This document shows, in pieces, positions 1 to 5,706 of a stretch of 7,429 bases of DNA. The position numbers and the translations under genes are program-made. The notes beneath the pieces are model-generated. The model saw only the letters and a list, made by a program, of their open reading frames with translations. It was not told the origin of the DNA and did not search any database. Positions within the stretch are counted from its first letter, which is position 1. Every line of letters begins with the position of its first letter. Source of the DNA: Clostridiaceae bacterium (lineage in GTDB: Bacteria > Bacillota > Clostridia > Lutisporales > Lutisporaceae); the NCBI GenBank assembly GCA_028697435.1, contig JAQVFD010000035.1:4201-11629 (forward strand), given 5' to 3'.

Positions 1-574
1 TACTGATATTGACTCAGGTGTGCTGGTGGATATAAGCAGCGGAAAAATTATAAAATCTAAAATTGCATCAATTCAAAAAGCTAAGAAAACAGTACCTGGA
101 GAACTGGTCGGAATATTCTATGATAGCGACGATGAATACGGAGTTATTCAGAAAAATACAAGCTTTGGAATATACGGAAAGCTTACAAACAAACAAAAGC
201 CAAGCAGAACAAATCCGGTTTCAATAGGTTTGAACAGTCAGATTGAAGAAGGACCTGCTAAGATATTAACAACTATAGAAGGAAATAACGTAGAAGAATT
301 CGACATTGAAATACAGAAAGTAATGAGACAGAGAAGTTCTGAATCCAAAAGCATGATAATAAGAATAACGGATAAAAGGCTTATTGAAAAAACCGGCGGA
401 ATTGTGCAAGGCATGTCAGGAAGCCCGATAATCCAGGGCAATAGGCTTATAGGATGTGTAACCCATGTGCTTGTTAATGATCCGACAAAAGGTTTCGGTA
501 TCTCTATAGAGTGGATGCTCAAGGAGGCAGATATTAAGTTTGAAGATCGTATAAAGAGAGCATCCGGCGAATAA
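1..574 (+). CDS. spoIVB: SpoIVB peptidase, C-terminal part (5' truncated by window)
   Basis: SpoIVB is a serine peptidase (MEROPS family S55) secreted by the forespore into the intermembrane space, where it cleaves SpoIVFA and so starts pro-sigma-K processing in the mother cell. The frame is open to the left edge, beginning TDIDSG, which in this family directly follows the conserved Gly-His carrying the catalytic histidine; that His and the PDZ domain lie outside the window. The nucleophile motif GMSGSP is encoded at 410-427, with its first Ser at 416-418. An Asp lies exactly 15 residues before it at 371-373, the same spacing as D363-S378 of the B. subtilis enzyme. The tail THVLVNDPTKGFGISIEWML is also typical of the family. 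The GTG at 20 is an internal codon, not the start. The gene ends four bases before a strong terminator, so it is transcribed separately from spo0A. The peptidase core in view looks intact. Confidence 0.95.
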   Translation, partial: TDIDSGVLVDISSGKIIKSKIASIQKAKKTVPGELVGIFYDSDDEYGVIQKNTSFGIYGKLTNKQKPSRTNPVSIGLNSQIEEGPAKILTTIEGNNVEEFDIEIQKVMRQRSSESKSMIIRITDKRLIEKTGGIVQGMSGSPIIQGNRLIGCVTHVLVNDPTKGFGISIEWMLKEADIKFEDRIKRASGE

Positions 575-577
575 ATT

Positions 578-599
578 AGCGGCGTAAGCCGCTTTTTTT
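578..599 (+). terminator. Rho-independent terminator of spoIVB
   Basis: A perfect 6-bp GC-rich stem (AGCGGC at 578-583, GCCGCT at 588-593) closes a GTAA tetraloop and runs straight into seven T residues (593-599). It lies four bases after the spoIVB stop. This is the cleanest terminator in the window and separates spoIVB from spo0A. Confidence 0.93.
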
Positions 600-639
600 A
601 ATTGGTAACGAATAGCACTAAACACACGGGTGAATCCTC

Positions 640-660
640 GTGTCTCGCGACTCGTGACTG
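640..660 (+). repeat. Degenerate heptamer tandem repeat upstream of spo0A (3 units)
   Basis: Three consecutive 7-bp units fit G(T/C)G(T/A)CT(C/G): GTGTCTC at 640-646, GCGACTC at 647-653 and GTGACTG at 654-660. The array starts about 40 bp after the spoIVB terminator and lies about 105 bp upstream of the sigma-H promoter. Its first unit also forms the right arm of an imperfect hairpin (ACACG at 624-628 with CGTGT at 639-643). The same family recurs, inverted, at 7332-7359. No function is visible. Confidence 0.7.
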
Positions 661-765
661 ATCTGAAGAACGCTTTGCATTCTTAAGGTCGATTATTGTT
701 GAAAATAGAATAATTATGCTGCATTTTTTGTATGAAATTGTTTAACGATTATATGGTAGATAATA

Positions 766-794
766 GCAGGAAATGAAATTACTTTGTCGAATAT
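766..794 (+). promoter_or_regulatory. Sigma-H promoter of spo0A
   Basis: The -35 element GCAGGAAAT (766-774) matches the sigma-H consensus RnAGGAwWW at every specified position. After an 11-bp spacer, the -10 element GTCGAATAT (786-794) matches RnnGAATww at every specified position. The predicted transcription start near 801 would give a leader of roughly 30 nt before the spo0A ATG. spo0A in B. subtilis has a sigma-H promoter (Ps) switched on at the onset of sporulation, so both match and position are as expected. I did not find an equally good sigma-A promoter upstream; TTGTTT (738-743) with GATAAT (759-764) is a weak candidate with a 15-bp spacer. Confidence 0.8.
785..791 (+). promoter_or_regulatory. 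0A box overlapping the spo0A sigma-H -10 element
   Basis: TGTCGAA matches the Spo0A~P operator consensus TGNCGAA exactly. It sits on the -10 element of the sigma-H promoter, where bound Spo0A~P would most simply cap transcription (negative feedback), although activation from boxes at other positions is known in B. subtilis. The two motifs share most bases, and a bare 7-mer is expected several times by chance in a window this size. Its position before spo0A is therefore what gives it weight. Confidence 0.6.
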
Positions 795-818
795 ATTTCT
801 CATTGAATAACAATTTAT

Positions 819-825
819 GGGAGGA
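819..825 (+). promoter_or_regulatory. Ribosome binding site that fixes the spo0A start
   Basis: GGGAGGA lies six bases before the ATG at 832. It also overlaps the in-frame ATG at 817, which therefore cannot use it. The site selects 832 as the start and removes five extra N-terminal residues. Confidence 0.85.
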
Positions 826-831
826 ATACCA

Positions 832-1638
832 ATGAATTTACAAAAAATTAAAATCCTGATAGCCGATGACAATAAGGACTTCTGCGTAATACTAAATGAA
901 TATCTTACTACGCAACCGGATTTTGAGGTTGTAGGGATAGCTAAGGATGGTCTTGAGGTTATTGACCTGATTGAGAGCAAATTCCCCGATGTTGTAATAC
1001 TGGATATTATTATGCCTCATCTGGATGGTCTTGGAGTACTGGAAAAATTGAATTCCATGCAAATGGAAAAGATTCCGAAAATAATAGTACTTTCCGCTGT
1101 CGGTCAGGATAAAATAACTCAAAAAGCACTTACTCTTGGAGCAGAATACTATGTTGTGAAACCCTTTGACATGGATGTATTCTCTAAAAGGATTAGGGAA
1201 TGCTTCGGAATGGACAGTAATGAAAACGAAAGGAAGAATTATATTCAGCCACTTGGTGTAACAGTACCTATTGCTACCACACCAAGAGAATTAGAATCAG
1301 CCATCACCAACATCATCCATGAAATTGGAGTTCCAGCCCATATTAAAGGATATATATACTTAAGGGAAGCAATTACCATGGTTGTTAATAATATGGAGCT
1401 ATTAAGTGCAATTACAAAGGAATTATATCCTTCTATTTCGAGGAAGTTCAATACTACACCCAGCAGAGTTGAAAGAGCCATAAGACATGCAATTGAAGTG
1501 GCCTGGGGAAGAGGTAGGATAGATGTAATAAATAATCTTTTCGGCTACACTATACATAATGTGAAAGGAAAGCCGACTAACAGCGAATTTATTGCAATGA
1601 TAGCAGATAAAATAAGAATCGAATTGAAAATAAGCTGA
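832..1638 (+). CDS. spo0A: Stage 0 sporulation protein A, master response regulator
   Basis: Spo0A is the cytoplasmic transcription factor that, once phosphorylated, commits the cell to sporulation. The product is 268 aa, close to the 267 aa of B. subtilis Spo0A. The receiver domain (about residues 4-125) shows the acidic pair D12-D13, the phospho-acceptor D58 in LDIIMPHLDG, S88 in the Ser/Thr switch position, and K110 before P111. A linker leads to the Spo0A-specific DNA-binding domain (about 150-268). This carries the recognition-helix segment TPSRVERAIRHAIEVAW and the following GRGRIDVINNLFGYT, both hallmarks of this output domain. No key residue is missing. It follows spoIVB as in B. subtilis but has its own sigma-H promoter with a 0A box, which implies autoregulation. 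In Clostridia it is usually phosphorylated directly by orphan histidine kinases; no kinase gene is in view. Confidence 0.98.
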   Translation: MNLQKIKILIADDNKDFCVILNEYLTTQPDFEVVGIAKDGLEVIDLIESKFPDVVILDIIMPHLDGLGVLEKLNSMQMEKIPKIIVLSAVGQDKITQKALTLGAEYYVVKPFDMDVFSKRIRECFGMDSNENERKNYIQPLGVTVPIATTPRELESAITNIIHEIGVPAHIKGYIYLREAITMVVNNMELLSAITKELYPSISRKFNTTPSRVERAIRHAIEVAWGRGRIDVINNLFGYTIHNVKGKPTNSEFIAMIADKIRIELKIS

Positions 1639-1663
1639 AAACTGTATGAATTGAATAAAATGT

Positions 1664-1710
1664 AAAATACTAGGATTGTTGAAAAGCGATTTTAGTATTT
1701 TTTATTTTTT
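1664..1710 (+). terminator. AT-rich hairpin and T-run after spo0A
   Basis: AAAATACTA (1664-1672) and TAGTATTTT (1693-1701) form a 9-bp inverted repeat with a 20-base loop, followed by a T-rich tract broken by a single A (to 1712). It lies 25 bases after the spo0A stop. The stem has only one G-C pair, so termination may be partial, allowing some read-through into steA. The 3' arm can also pair with a downstream segment (1713-1726). Confidence 0.55.
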
Positions 1711-1743
1711 TTGAAAGATACTAAAAGTATTGGAGGTGTGTAA

Positions 1744-2763
1744 ATGAAGCTGCAAGGTAAAATAAAAACAGGGGACAGGACAAAAAACCTTGTGAATTTT
1801 TTATGCCCGGGGGATATTGCCGTTATATATCATGATGATATTGATGAAATGGCTGCCCTTTCTATCGTAAATGCCGGAGTAAAAGCAGTAATTAATACGG
1901 GAAAAAGTATGACAGGTAGATTTCCGTCCTCGGGAGCTGAAGTATTGCTGGAAAACAATGTTTCAGTCATTGATGTTGACTTGTCTCTAAAAGAATTTAA
2001 GGATAATGACATTGTAACTATTACTGAAAATGATATTATCATACGAAATCATATTTATAAAAATGTCAGCACAGTCATAAATCGGAAATATATAAACGAA
2101 AGGCTTCAACAGTCAAAAGAAAATGAGAAGCATGAAATACTAAAGTTCATTGATAATACGGTCAATCGTGCAGCAGTGGAGGTTAGCGGCTTTGTTCATG
2201 TGAAAGACTATCCTGAGCTGAGTACAAAAGTCAGAGGCAGGCATGTGATAGTAGTTGTAAGAAACAGCAGCACGATAGAGGAACTGAATGCACTGAAAAT
2301 GTATATCAATAAGTACAATCCTGTATTTATTGGGGTTGACGGTGGTGCGGATCTGGCAATAAGTTCCGGCTATATTCCGGACATATTAATTGGGGATATG
2401 GACAGTGTATCTGATATCGGCATATACAAAAGCAGAGAAGTAGTACTGCACGCCTATGAAGACGGATATTGTCCCTGCCTTACCAGGATAGTTGATATGA
2501 ATGTACAGTACAAGATTTTTGCAGTTAAAGGTACAAGTGAAGACGCAGCTTTAATGCTGGCTTACTATAAGGGCGCAGAATTAATTGTACTTGTAGGAGG
2601 TCATAATTGTATGAATGACTTCATGAGCAAGGGCAGAGCGGGAATGGCCAGTACATTTATTGTGAGAACTTTAATAGGAGAAAAACTTGTTGATTGCAAA
2701 GGTTTCAGCATAATATCAGCATCCGAAAATGAAGGGAAGGATGCATATTGGGCGAAAATATAA
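1744..2763 (+). CDS. steA: SteA-like protein with thiamin-pyrophosphokinase-like domain
   Basis: This 339-aa protein resembles SteA, a cell-separation factor of Corynebacteriales that works with SteB in control of the septal hydrolase RipA. Clostridial relatives are often annotated as thiamin pyrophosphokinase. The N-terminal part (about 15-80) has the family pattern CPGDIAVIYHDDIDEMAA, then NTGKSMTGRFPSSGAEVLLE. The TPK-like fold follows with GVDGGAD (197-203) and PDILIGDMDSVSD (212-224), the latter close to the PD..GD.DS substrate-binding motif of TPK, and then TSEDAALMLAYYKGAELIVLVGGH (264-287, two stretches run together). Real TPK activity is doubtful, since the domain is embedded in a larger SteA architecture. 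As I recall the family, a hydrophobic membrane tail normally follows KLVDCKG (314-320); here only 19 mostly polar residues follow, so the protein should be soluble. GGAGGTG (1732-1738) gives a strong ribosome site. The last 16 bases overlap the glycosyltransferase gene. Confidence 0.82.
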   Translation: MKLQGKIKTGDRTKNLVNFLCPGDIAVIYHDDIDEMAALSIVNAGVKAVINTGKSMTGRFPSSGAEVLLENNVSVIDVDLSLKEFKDNDIVTITENDIIIRNHIYKNVSTVINRKYINERLQQSKENEKHEILKFIDNTVNRAAVEVSGFVHVKDYPELSTKVRGRHVIVVVRNSSTIEELNALKMYINKYNPVFIGVDGGADLAISSGYIPDILIGDMDSVSDIGIYKSREVVLHAYEDGYCPCLTRIVDMNVQYKIFAVKGTSEDAALMLAYYKGAELIVLVGGHNCMNDFMSKGRAGMASTFIVRTLIGEKLVDCKGFSIISASENEGKDAYWAKI

Positions 2764-3422
2764 GTGTAATTATACCGGCATACAATGAATCCGATTACAT
2801 TCTTCGGACATTGGAAAGTCTTAGATATATAGAAAGCATAAAAGAAATAATTGTGGTCGATGACGGTTCTACAGATTCCACTTATAAACTGTTAAAGCCA
2901 TTAACTTACATTACACTTCTGAAAAAAGAATATAACAGCGGCAAGGGCAGTGCTGTCAGACATGCCTTGGATCATGTCAATAATAAATTCGTAGCTTTTT
3001 TGGACGCAGACATTTGTGAAAGCGCATCAGAAATATGCAAGCTTATTGAATATATAAATCAATGTGATAAGGCGATAATCATAGGTAAGCTGACCGCTCC
3101 TGCGAGAAAAGGCGGTTTTGGTATTGTAAAAGGATTATCGGTAAAATGTTTTAAAGTCATGACCTCTCAAAGGGTTGATTCACTATTAAGCGGTCAGAGG
3201 ATCATGCCCTTGGATTTTATTAAGAGTATAGAGTTGCCTTCCGGTTTTGGTCTTGAGTTTAAAATTACTTTAGAAGCAGTAAGAAAAGGGTATAAAGTGA
3301 TTGAGGTACCTGTCAATATGCGGCACAGGGAAACGGGAAGAAATATATCAGGATTTATGCATAGGGGGAAGCAGTGTATTGCAATTATAGACACTATGCG
3401 AAATGAGTTGAAGCGTTTGTGA
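2748..3422 (+). CDS. GT2 family glycosyltransferase (soluble)
   Basis: This 224-aa protein has a GT-A fold family 2 core: an N-terminal nucleotide-binding strand with SVIIPAYNE (6-14), VVDDGSTD (36-43), the G-K-G loop at 65-67, and the metal-binding DxD (86-88, FLDADI). Later elements are LLSGQRIMP (about 145-153), GFGLEFKITLEAVRKGY, and VPVNMRHRETGR near the C terminus. These resemble dolichol-phosphate-mannose or glucosyl-phosphoglycerate synthase-type GT2 enzymes, which use a nucleotide sugar. There is no membrane segment, so it probably works in the cytoplasm at the membrane surface. The start is TTG, with GGGAAGG (2734-2740) seven bases upstream inside steA, so translation is coupled to steA. 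It overlaps the next gene by four bases (GTGA). The natural inference is that it extends the lipid-linked sugar made by the neighbouring phosphoglycosyltransferase; donor and acceptor are unknown. Confidence 0.88.
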   Translation: MGENISVIIPAYNESDYILRTLESLRYIESIKEIIVVDDGSTDSTYKLLKPLTYITLLKKEYNSGKGSAVRHALDHVNNKFVAFLDADICESASEICKLIEYINQCDKAIIIGKLTAPARKGGFGIVKGLSVKCFKVMTSQRVDSLLSGQRIMPLDFIKSIELPSGFGLEFKITLEAVRKGYKVIEVPVNMRHRETGRNISGFMHRGKQCIAIIDTMRNELKRL

Positions 3423-4273
3423 AACAGGGTAATTATATAGATTTAATAATAGTAACATCAATTGTTATAATAATAGCATGGTATTTAATACAAAGCATTA
3501 TAAGAATGCTTTGCAATTCAGGCAACAATATATGCAACTCTCAAAACTATAAAGGCAAGGTAATACCTGTAATTGGAGGAATCGTATTTATTCCGGTTCA
3601 GCTTGCTGCAGTACTTCAGCTTACAATGCAAAGACCGGAACATGCATATGGCTATTTAAGCTATATGTTTTTGTTATTGAGCATGGGCTTTGTAGGAGTA
3701 ATTGATGACTTGGCAGGTGACAGAAGGATAAAAGGTTTGATAAATCATGTAAGAAGTACATTAAATAATAATATGACAACAGGTTTTCTCAAAGCACTAA
3801 TAGGATTTATGGCAGCTTCAATAATTAGCCTCAGAACAACAGCTTCGTTTGCTGAATTAATTGTTAATGTCCTTATTATTACTTTATATGCAAATACAAT
3901 TAACCTTTTTGATATGCGCCCGGGTAGAGCGGTAAAGGTATTCCTTACAATGGGCATAATACTTTTGTTCTCAGCGGAAGGAAAGGTAGCTGAAGCATTA
4001 CCGTTAATAGTATTAATCCTTACGGCGCTTATTTATATTAGTTATGATTTGAGAGAAATTTGTATGTTAGGAGATACAGGAGCAAATATCCTGGGAATAA
4101 CCTTAGGCTATTACAGTTCAATATTTTTGAACAATAACAGTAAACTGTTTCTGCTGGCAATTCTTATTCTTCTGAATATATTATCCGAAAAAAAATCTAT
4201 TACAGCTTATATTAAGAAAAGTAAAATACTCACATTTATTGACAGCCTAGGAAGGGAGCAGGCAGATAATTAA
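3419..4273 (+). CDS. MraY/WecA-type membrane phosphoglycosyltransferase, compact
   Basis: This is a polytopic membrane protein of 284 aa from the polyprenyl-phosphate sugar-1-phosphate transferase family (MraY, WecA, TagO), which moves a sugar phosphate from a UDP-sugar to undecaprenyl phosphate. Diagnostic motifs are present in order: KGKVIPVIGGIVFIP (45-59), the aspartate pair in GVIDDLAGDR (93-102), NTINLFDMRPGRA (159-171) and MLGDTGANILG (216-226). About eight hydrophobic segments can be seen, the first at 8-28. It is shorter than MraY (about 320-360 aa), and I see no MraY-type HHH cluster near the end; the region after the last motif is only about 58 residues. It is therefore unlikely to be the peptidoglycan MraY and more likely a paralogue serving another envelope glycan. 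The GTG start overlaps the preceding stop in GTGA and no good ribosome site is visible, so translation is probably coupled. The stop overlaps the next start by one base (TAATG). Confidence 0.87.
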   Translation: MKQGNYIDLIIVTSIVIIIAWYLIQSIIRMLCNSGNNICNSQNYKGKVIPVIGGIVFIPVQLAAVLQLTMQRPEHAYGYLSYMFLLLSMGFVGVIDDLAGDRRIKGLINHVRSTLNNNMTTGFLKALIGFMAASIISLRTTASFAELIVNVLIITLYANTINLFDMRPGRAVKVFLTMGIILLFSAEGKVAEALPLIVLILTALIYISYDLREICMLGDTGANILGITLGYYSSIFLNNNSKLFLLAILILLNILSEKKSITAYIKKSKILTFIDSLGREQADN

Positions 4274-5334
4274 TGATAGAAATATATAAAGCAATAGTTA
4301 AAGAAATTACCTATAGAGACATATACATTTCTAAATTCAGGATTGAAAGGGATGGCATGATCTATAACTGTATAAACTATAATAAATTGACGGGAATAAT
4401 ACAGGTCAATGATACCGTTCTTTTGAATACGACCGCAGTAGAGCTTGGACTCGGCTCCGGCGGTTATCACTTTGTATTGGCAAATGTAACCGGAAATGGC
4501 TATTCAAATATCGGTGATGGTCATATCATGAAACTGAGATATACCCCAATGCAAATTAATTGCATGGCGGCAGAAGCACAAGAAAGTCCCTATCATGAGG
4601 TCTTCAACGATTTTGAATCACTAAACGGCTTACCGATAATAGCAGGTACGCTTCACAGCATGCTTGCTCCTATTGCTCTGGCTCTGAAATGTTTAGCTAA
4701 GAAAGAAAGGATTGTCTATGTAATGACAGATGGGGGAGCATTGCCTATATGGATGAGCGATACAGTGAAAAGGCTTCGGCATAGCGGCGTACTGCATGGT
4801 TCTATAACCTTTGGAAATTCATTCGGAGGAGATTTGGAGTGCATAAATGTATATACTTCGCTGATTGCAGCAAAGGAAATCATGAAAGCAGATGCTGTTA
4901 TCGTAACAATGGGTCCGGGAATTGCGGGTACGGACACTAAATATGGTTTTAGCAGTATTGAACAAGGTTATATAATTGATGCAATTAACAATGTTAATGG
5001 CAAAGCTATAGCTATTCCCAGAATATCCTTTTCAGACAGCAGAAGCAGGCATATGGGTCTCAGTCATCACAGCAGGATGACTTTAGGAAAGCTGTGTTGT
5101 ACAAAAGCTAATATTGCGCTGCCTATCTTGAAAAATGCAAAAAGGGAATTGCTTGAAAAGCAACTGATAGATAGCGGTATCTATGAAAAGCATGAACTGA
5201 GCTTTTTTAACAGTACCGAAGTTGAGAAACTACTTGAAAGTGAAGAAATCCAACTTGAGAAAATGGGGAAAAACTACGCTCAGGATAAAGAATACTTTAT
5301 TACTTGCGGTCTATCTGCTTTGCTTACTATTTAG
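4273..5334 (+). CDS. DUF3866 family protein
   Basis: This 353-aa soluble protein has no known biochemical function. It carries the conserved blocks I associate with DUF3866: GDGHIMKLRYTPMQ (81-94), GTLHSMLAP (125-133), YVMTDGGALPIWMS (149-162), GNSFGGDLE (181-189), GPGIAGTDTKYGF (214-226), and a Ser/Arg/His-rich block ISFSDSRSRHMGLSHH (251-266). The first 75 residues look like a small beta-rich domain. The many invariant-type Asp, His, Ser and Gly residues suggest an active site, but which reaction is unknown. The start ATG shares one base with the upstream stop (TAATG). The purine-rich GGAAGGGAG (4250-4258) is 14 bases away, farther than usual, so coupled translation is likely. It is the last gene of the steA operon, and no clear terminator follows its stop. 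DUF3866 next to spo0A/spoIIM-region genes is, as I recall, a recurring clostridial arrangement. Confidence 0.88.
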   Translation: MIEIYKAIVKEITYRDIYISKFRIERDGMIYNCINYNKLTGIIQVNDTVLLNTTAVELGLGSGGYHFVLANVTGNGYSNIGDGHIMKLRYTPMQINCMAAEAQESPYHEVFNDFESLNGLPIIAGTLHSMLAPIALALKCLAKKERIVYVMTDGGALPIWMSDTVKRLRHSGVLHGSITFGNSFGGDLECINVYTSLIAAKEIMKADAVIVTMGPGIAGTDTKYGFSSIEQGYIIDAINNVNGKAIAIPRISFSDSRSRHMGLSHHSRMTLGKLCCTKANIALPILKNAKRELLEKQLIDSGIYEKHELSFFNSTEVEKLLESEEIQLEKMGKNYAQDKEYFITCGLSALLTI

Positions 5335-5336
5335 CA

Positions 5337-5621
5337 CTAATTCAACTGCTGTTTATATAATAGAATGTATTCAGCCAAAGTTATATTCTTGTTTTCAATG
5401 GTACGCAAATATGTAATCAATTCATAGAATTTTCCAACAAAATGAAAACCATTTCTGTATACATATTTCATTGCTAATCCCTTCTTTACTATACTATAAA
5501 AACCCTTGATTATTCTTCCCATGCCGAAATTTCCGGAGGATATGGCACATAGGCTATATGCGCCGCAGCAGCCTTTGTTATAGTATATGTACAAGGGCTT
5601 ATTTTCATTACTGTTTTTCAA
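5337..5621 (-). CDS. Unrecognised antisense reading frame, possibly a decayed small gene
   Basis: A 94-codon frame fills almost the whole 372-base gap between the DUF3866 gene and spoIIM, on the opposite strand. Its codon use (aga, gga, ata, aag, tat) resembles the neighbouring genes, and the peptide looks protein-like, with a strand-like start (KPLYIYYNKGCCGAY) and a plausible helical end (GKFYELITYLRTIENKN). Against it: the only start able to cover the full frame is a TTG at 5621, no ribosome site precedes it, and an in-frame TGA lies three codons upstream. It may be a truncated remnant. The beginning faintly recalls DUF3189 proteins, but I cannot confirm this. The + strand of the gap has no supported gene. 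No terminator is visible between this frame and the convergent DUF3866 gene. Confidence 0.33.
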   Translation of the reverse strand: MKNSNENKPLYIYYNKGCCGAYSLCAISSGNFGMGRIIKGFYSIVKKGLAMKYVYRNGFHFVGKFYELITYLRTIENKNITLAEYILLYKQQLN

Positions 5622-5629
5622 TGGATGGA

Positions 5630-5659
5630 ATCATAATATACTTCCCCAAAGCATATTAT
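5630..5659 (+). promoter_or_regulatory. Candidate sigma-E promoter of spoIIM
   Basis: ATCATAAT (5630-5637) matches 6 of 8 bases of the sigma-E -35 GTCATATT. After 14 bp, CATATTAT (5652-5659) matches 6 of 8 bases of the -10 CATACAAT. spoIIM is under mother-cell sigma-E in B. subtilis, so such a promoter is expected here. The two elements are partly mirror images (ATAATAT at 5633-5639, ATATTAT at 5653-5659), so the similarity may instead reflect an AT-rich inverted repeat. Confidence 0.42.
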
Positions 5660-5706
5660 CAAGATAGGGAAATATAGTGGACAAAAGCTGAGAGGGGGTA
5701 TTTCAT

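Noticed and set aside
299..305. Exact 0A box (TTCGACA, reverse complement of TGTCGAA) inside spoIVB
   Set aside because: It is inside a conserved coding region, far from any promoter; a six-base-specified motif is expected a few times by chance in this window on both strands.
238..625. Minus-strand frames across spoIVB and its terminator
   Set aside because: They are mirrored from the conserved SpoIVB peptidase sequence, and one reads through the terminator hairpin; no ribosome sites or recognisable motifs.
666..684. AAGAA / TTCTT inverted repeat upstream of spo0A as an operator or terminator
   Set aside because: Only five pairs plus two inner G-C pairs with a mismatch, no T-run, and it is well upstream of the predicted transcript start.
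697..703. TGTTGAA upstream of spo0A (and again at 1678-1684, in TGTTGAAA) as extra 0A boxes
   Set aside because: Each lacks the C of TGNCGAA, and the second lies after the spo0A gene; AT-rich sequence gives such near matches easily.
817..831. Upstream in-frame ATG for spo0A adding five residues
   Set aside because: The ATG overlaps the GGGAGGA ribosome site that serves the ATG at 832; no ribosome site precedes 817, and the length from 832 fits known Spo0A proteins.
5222..5416. A + strand 64-codon frame running past the end of the DUF3866 gene
   Set aside because: It lies mostly out of frame inside the 3' end of the DUF3866 gene; no ribosome site of its own, and the peptide looks like shadow translation.
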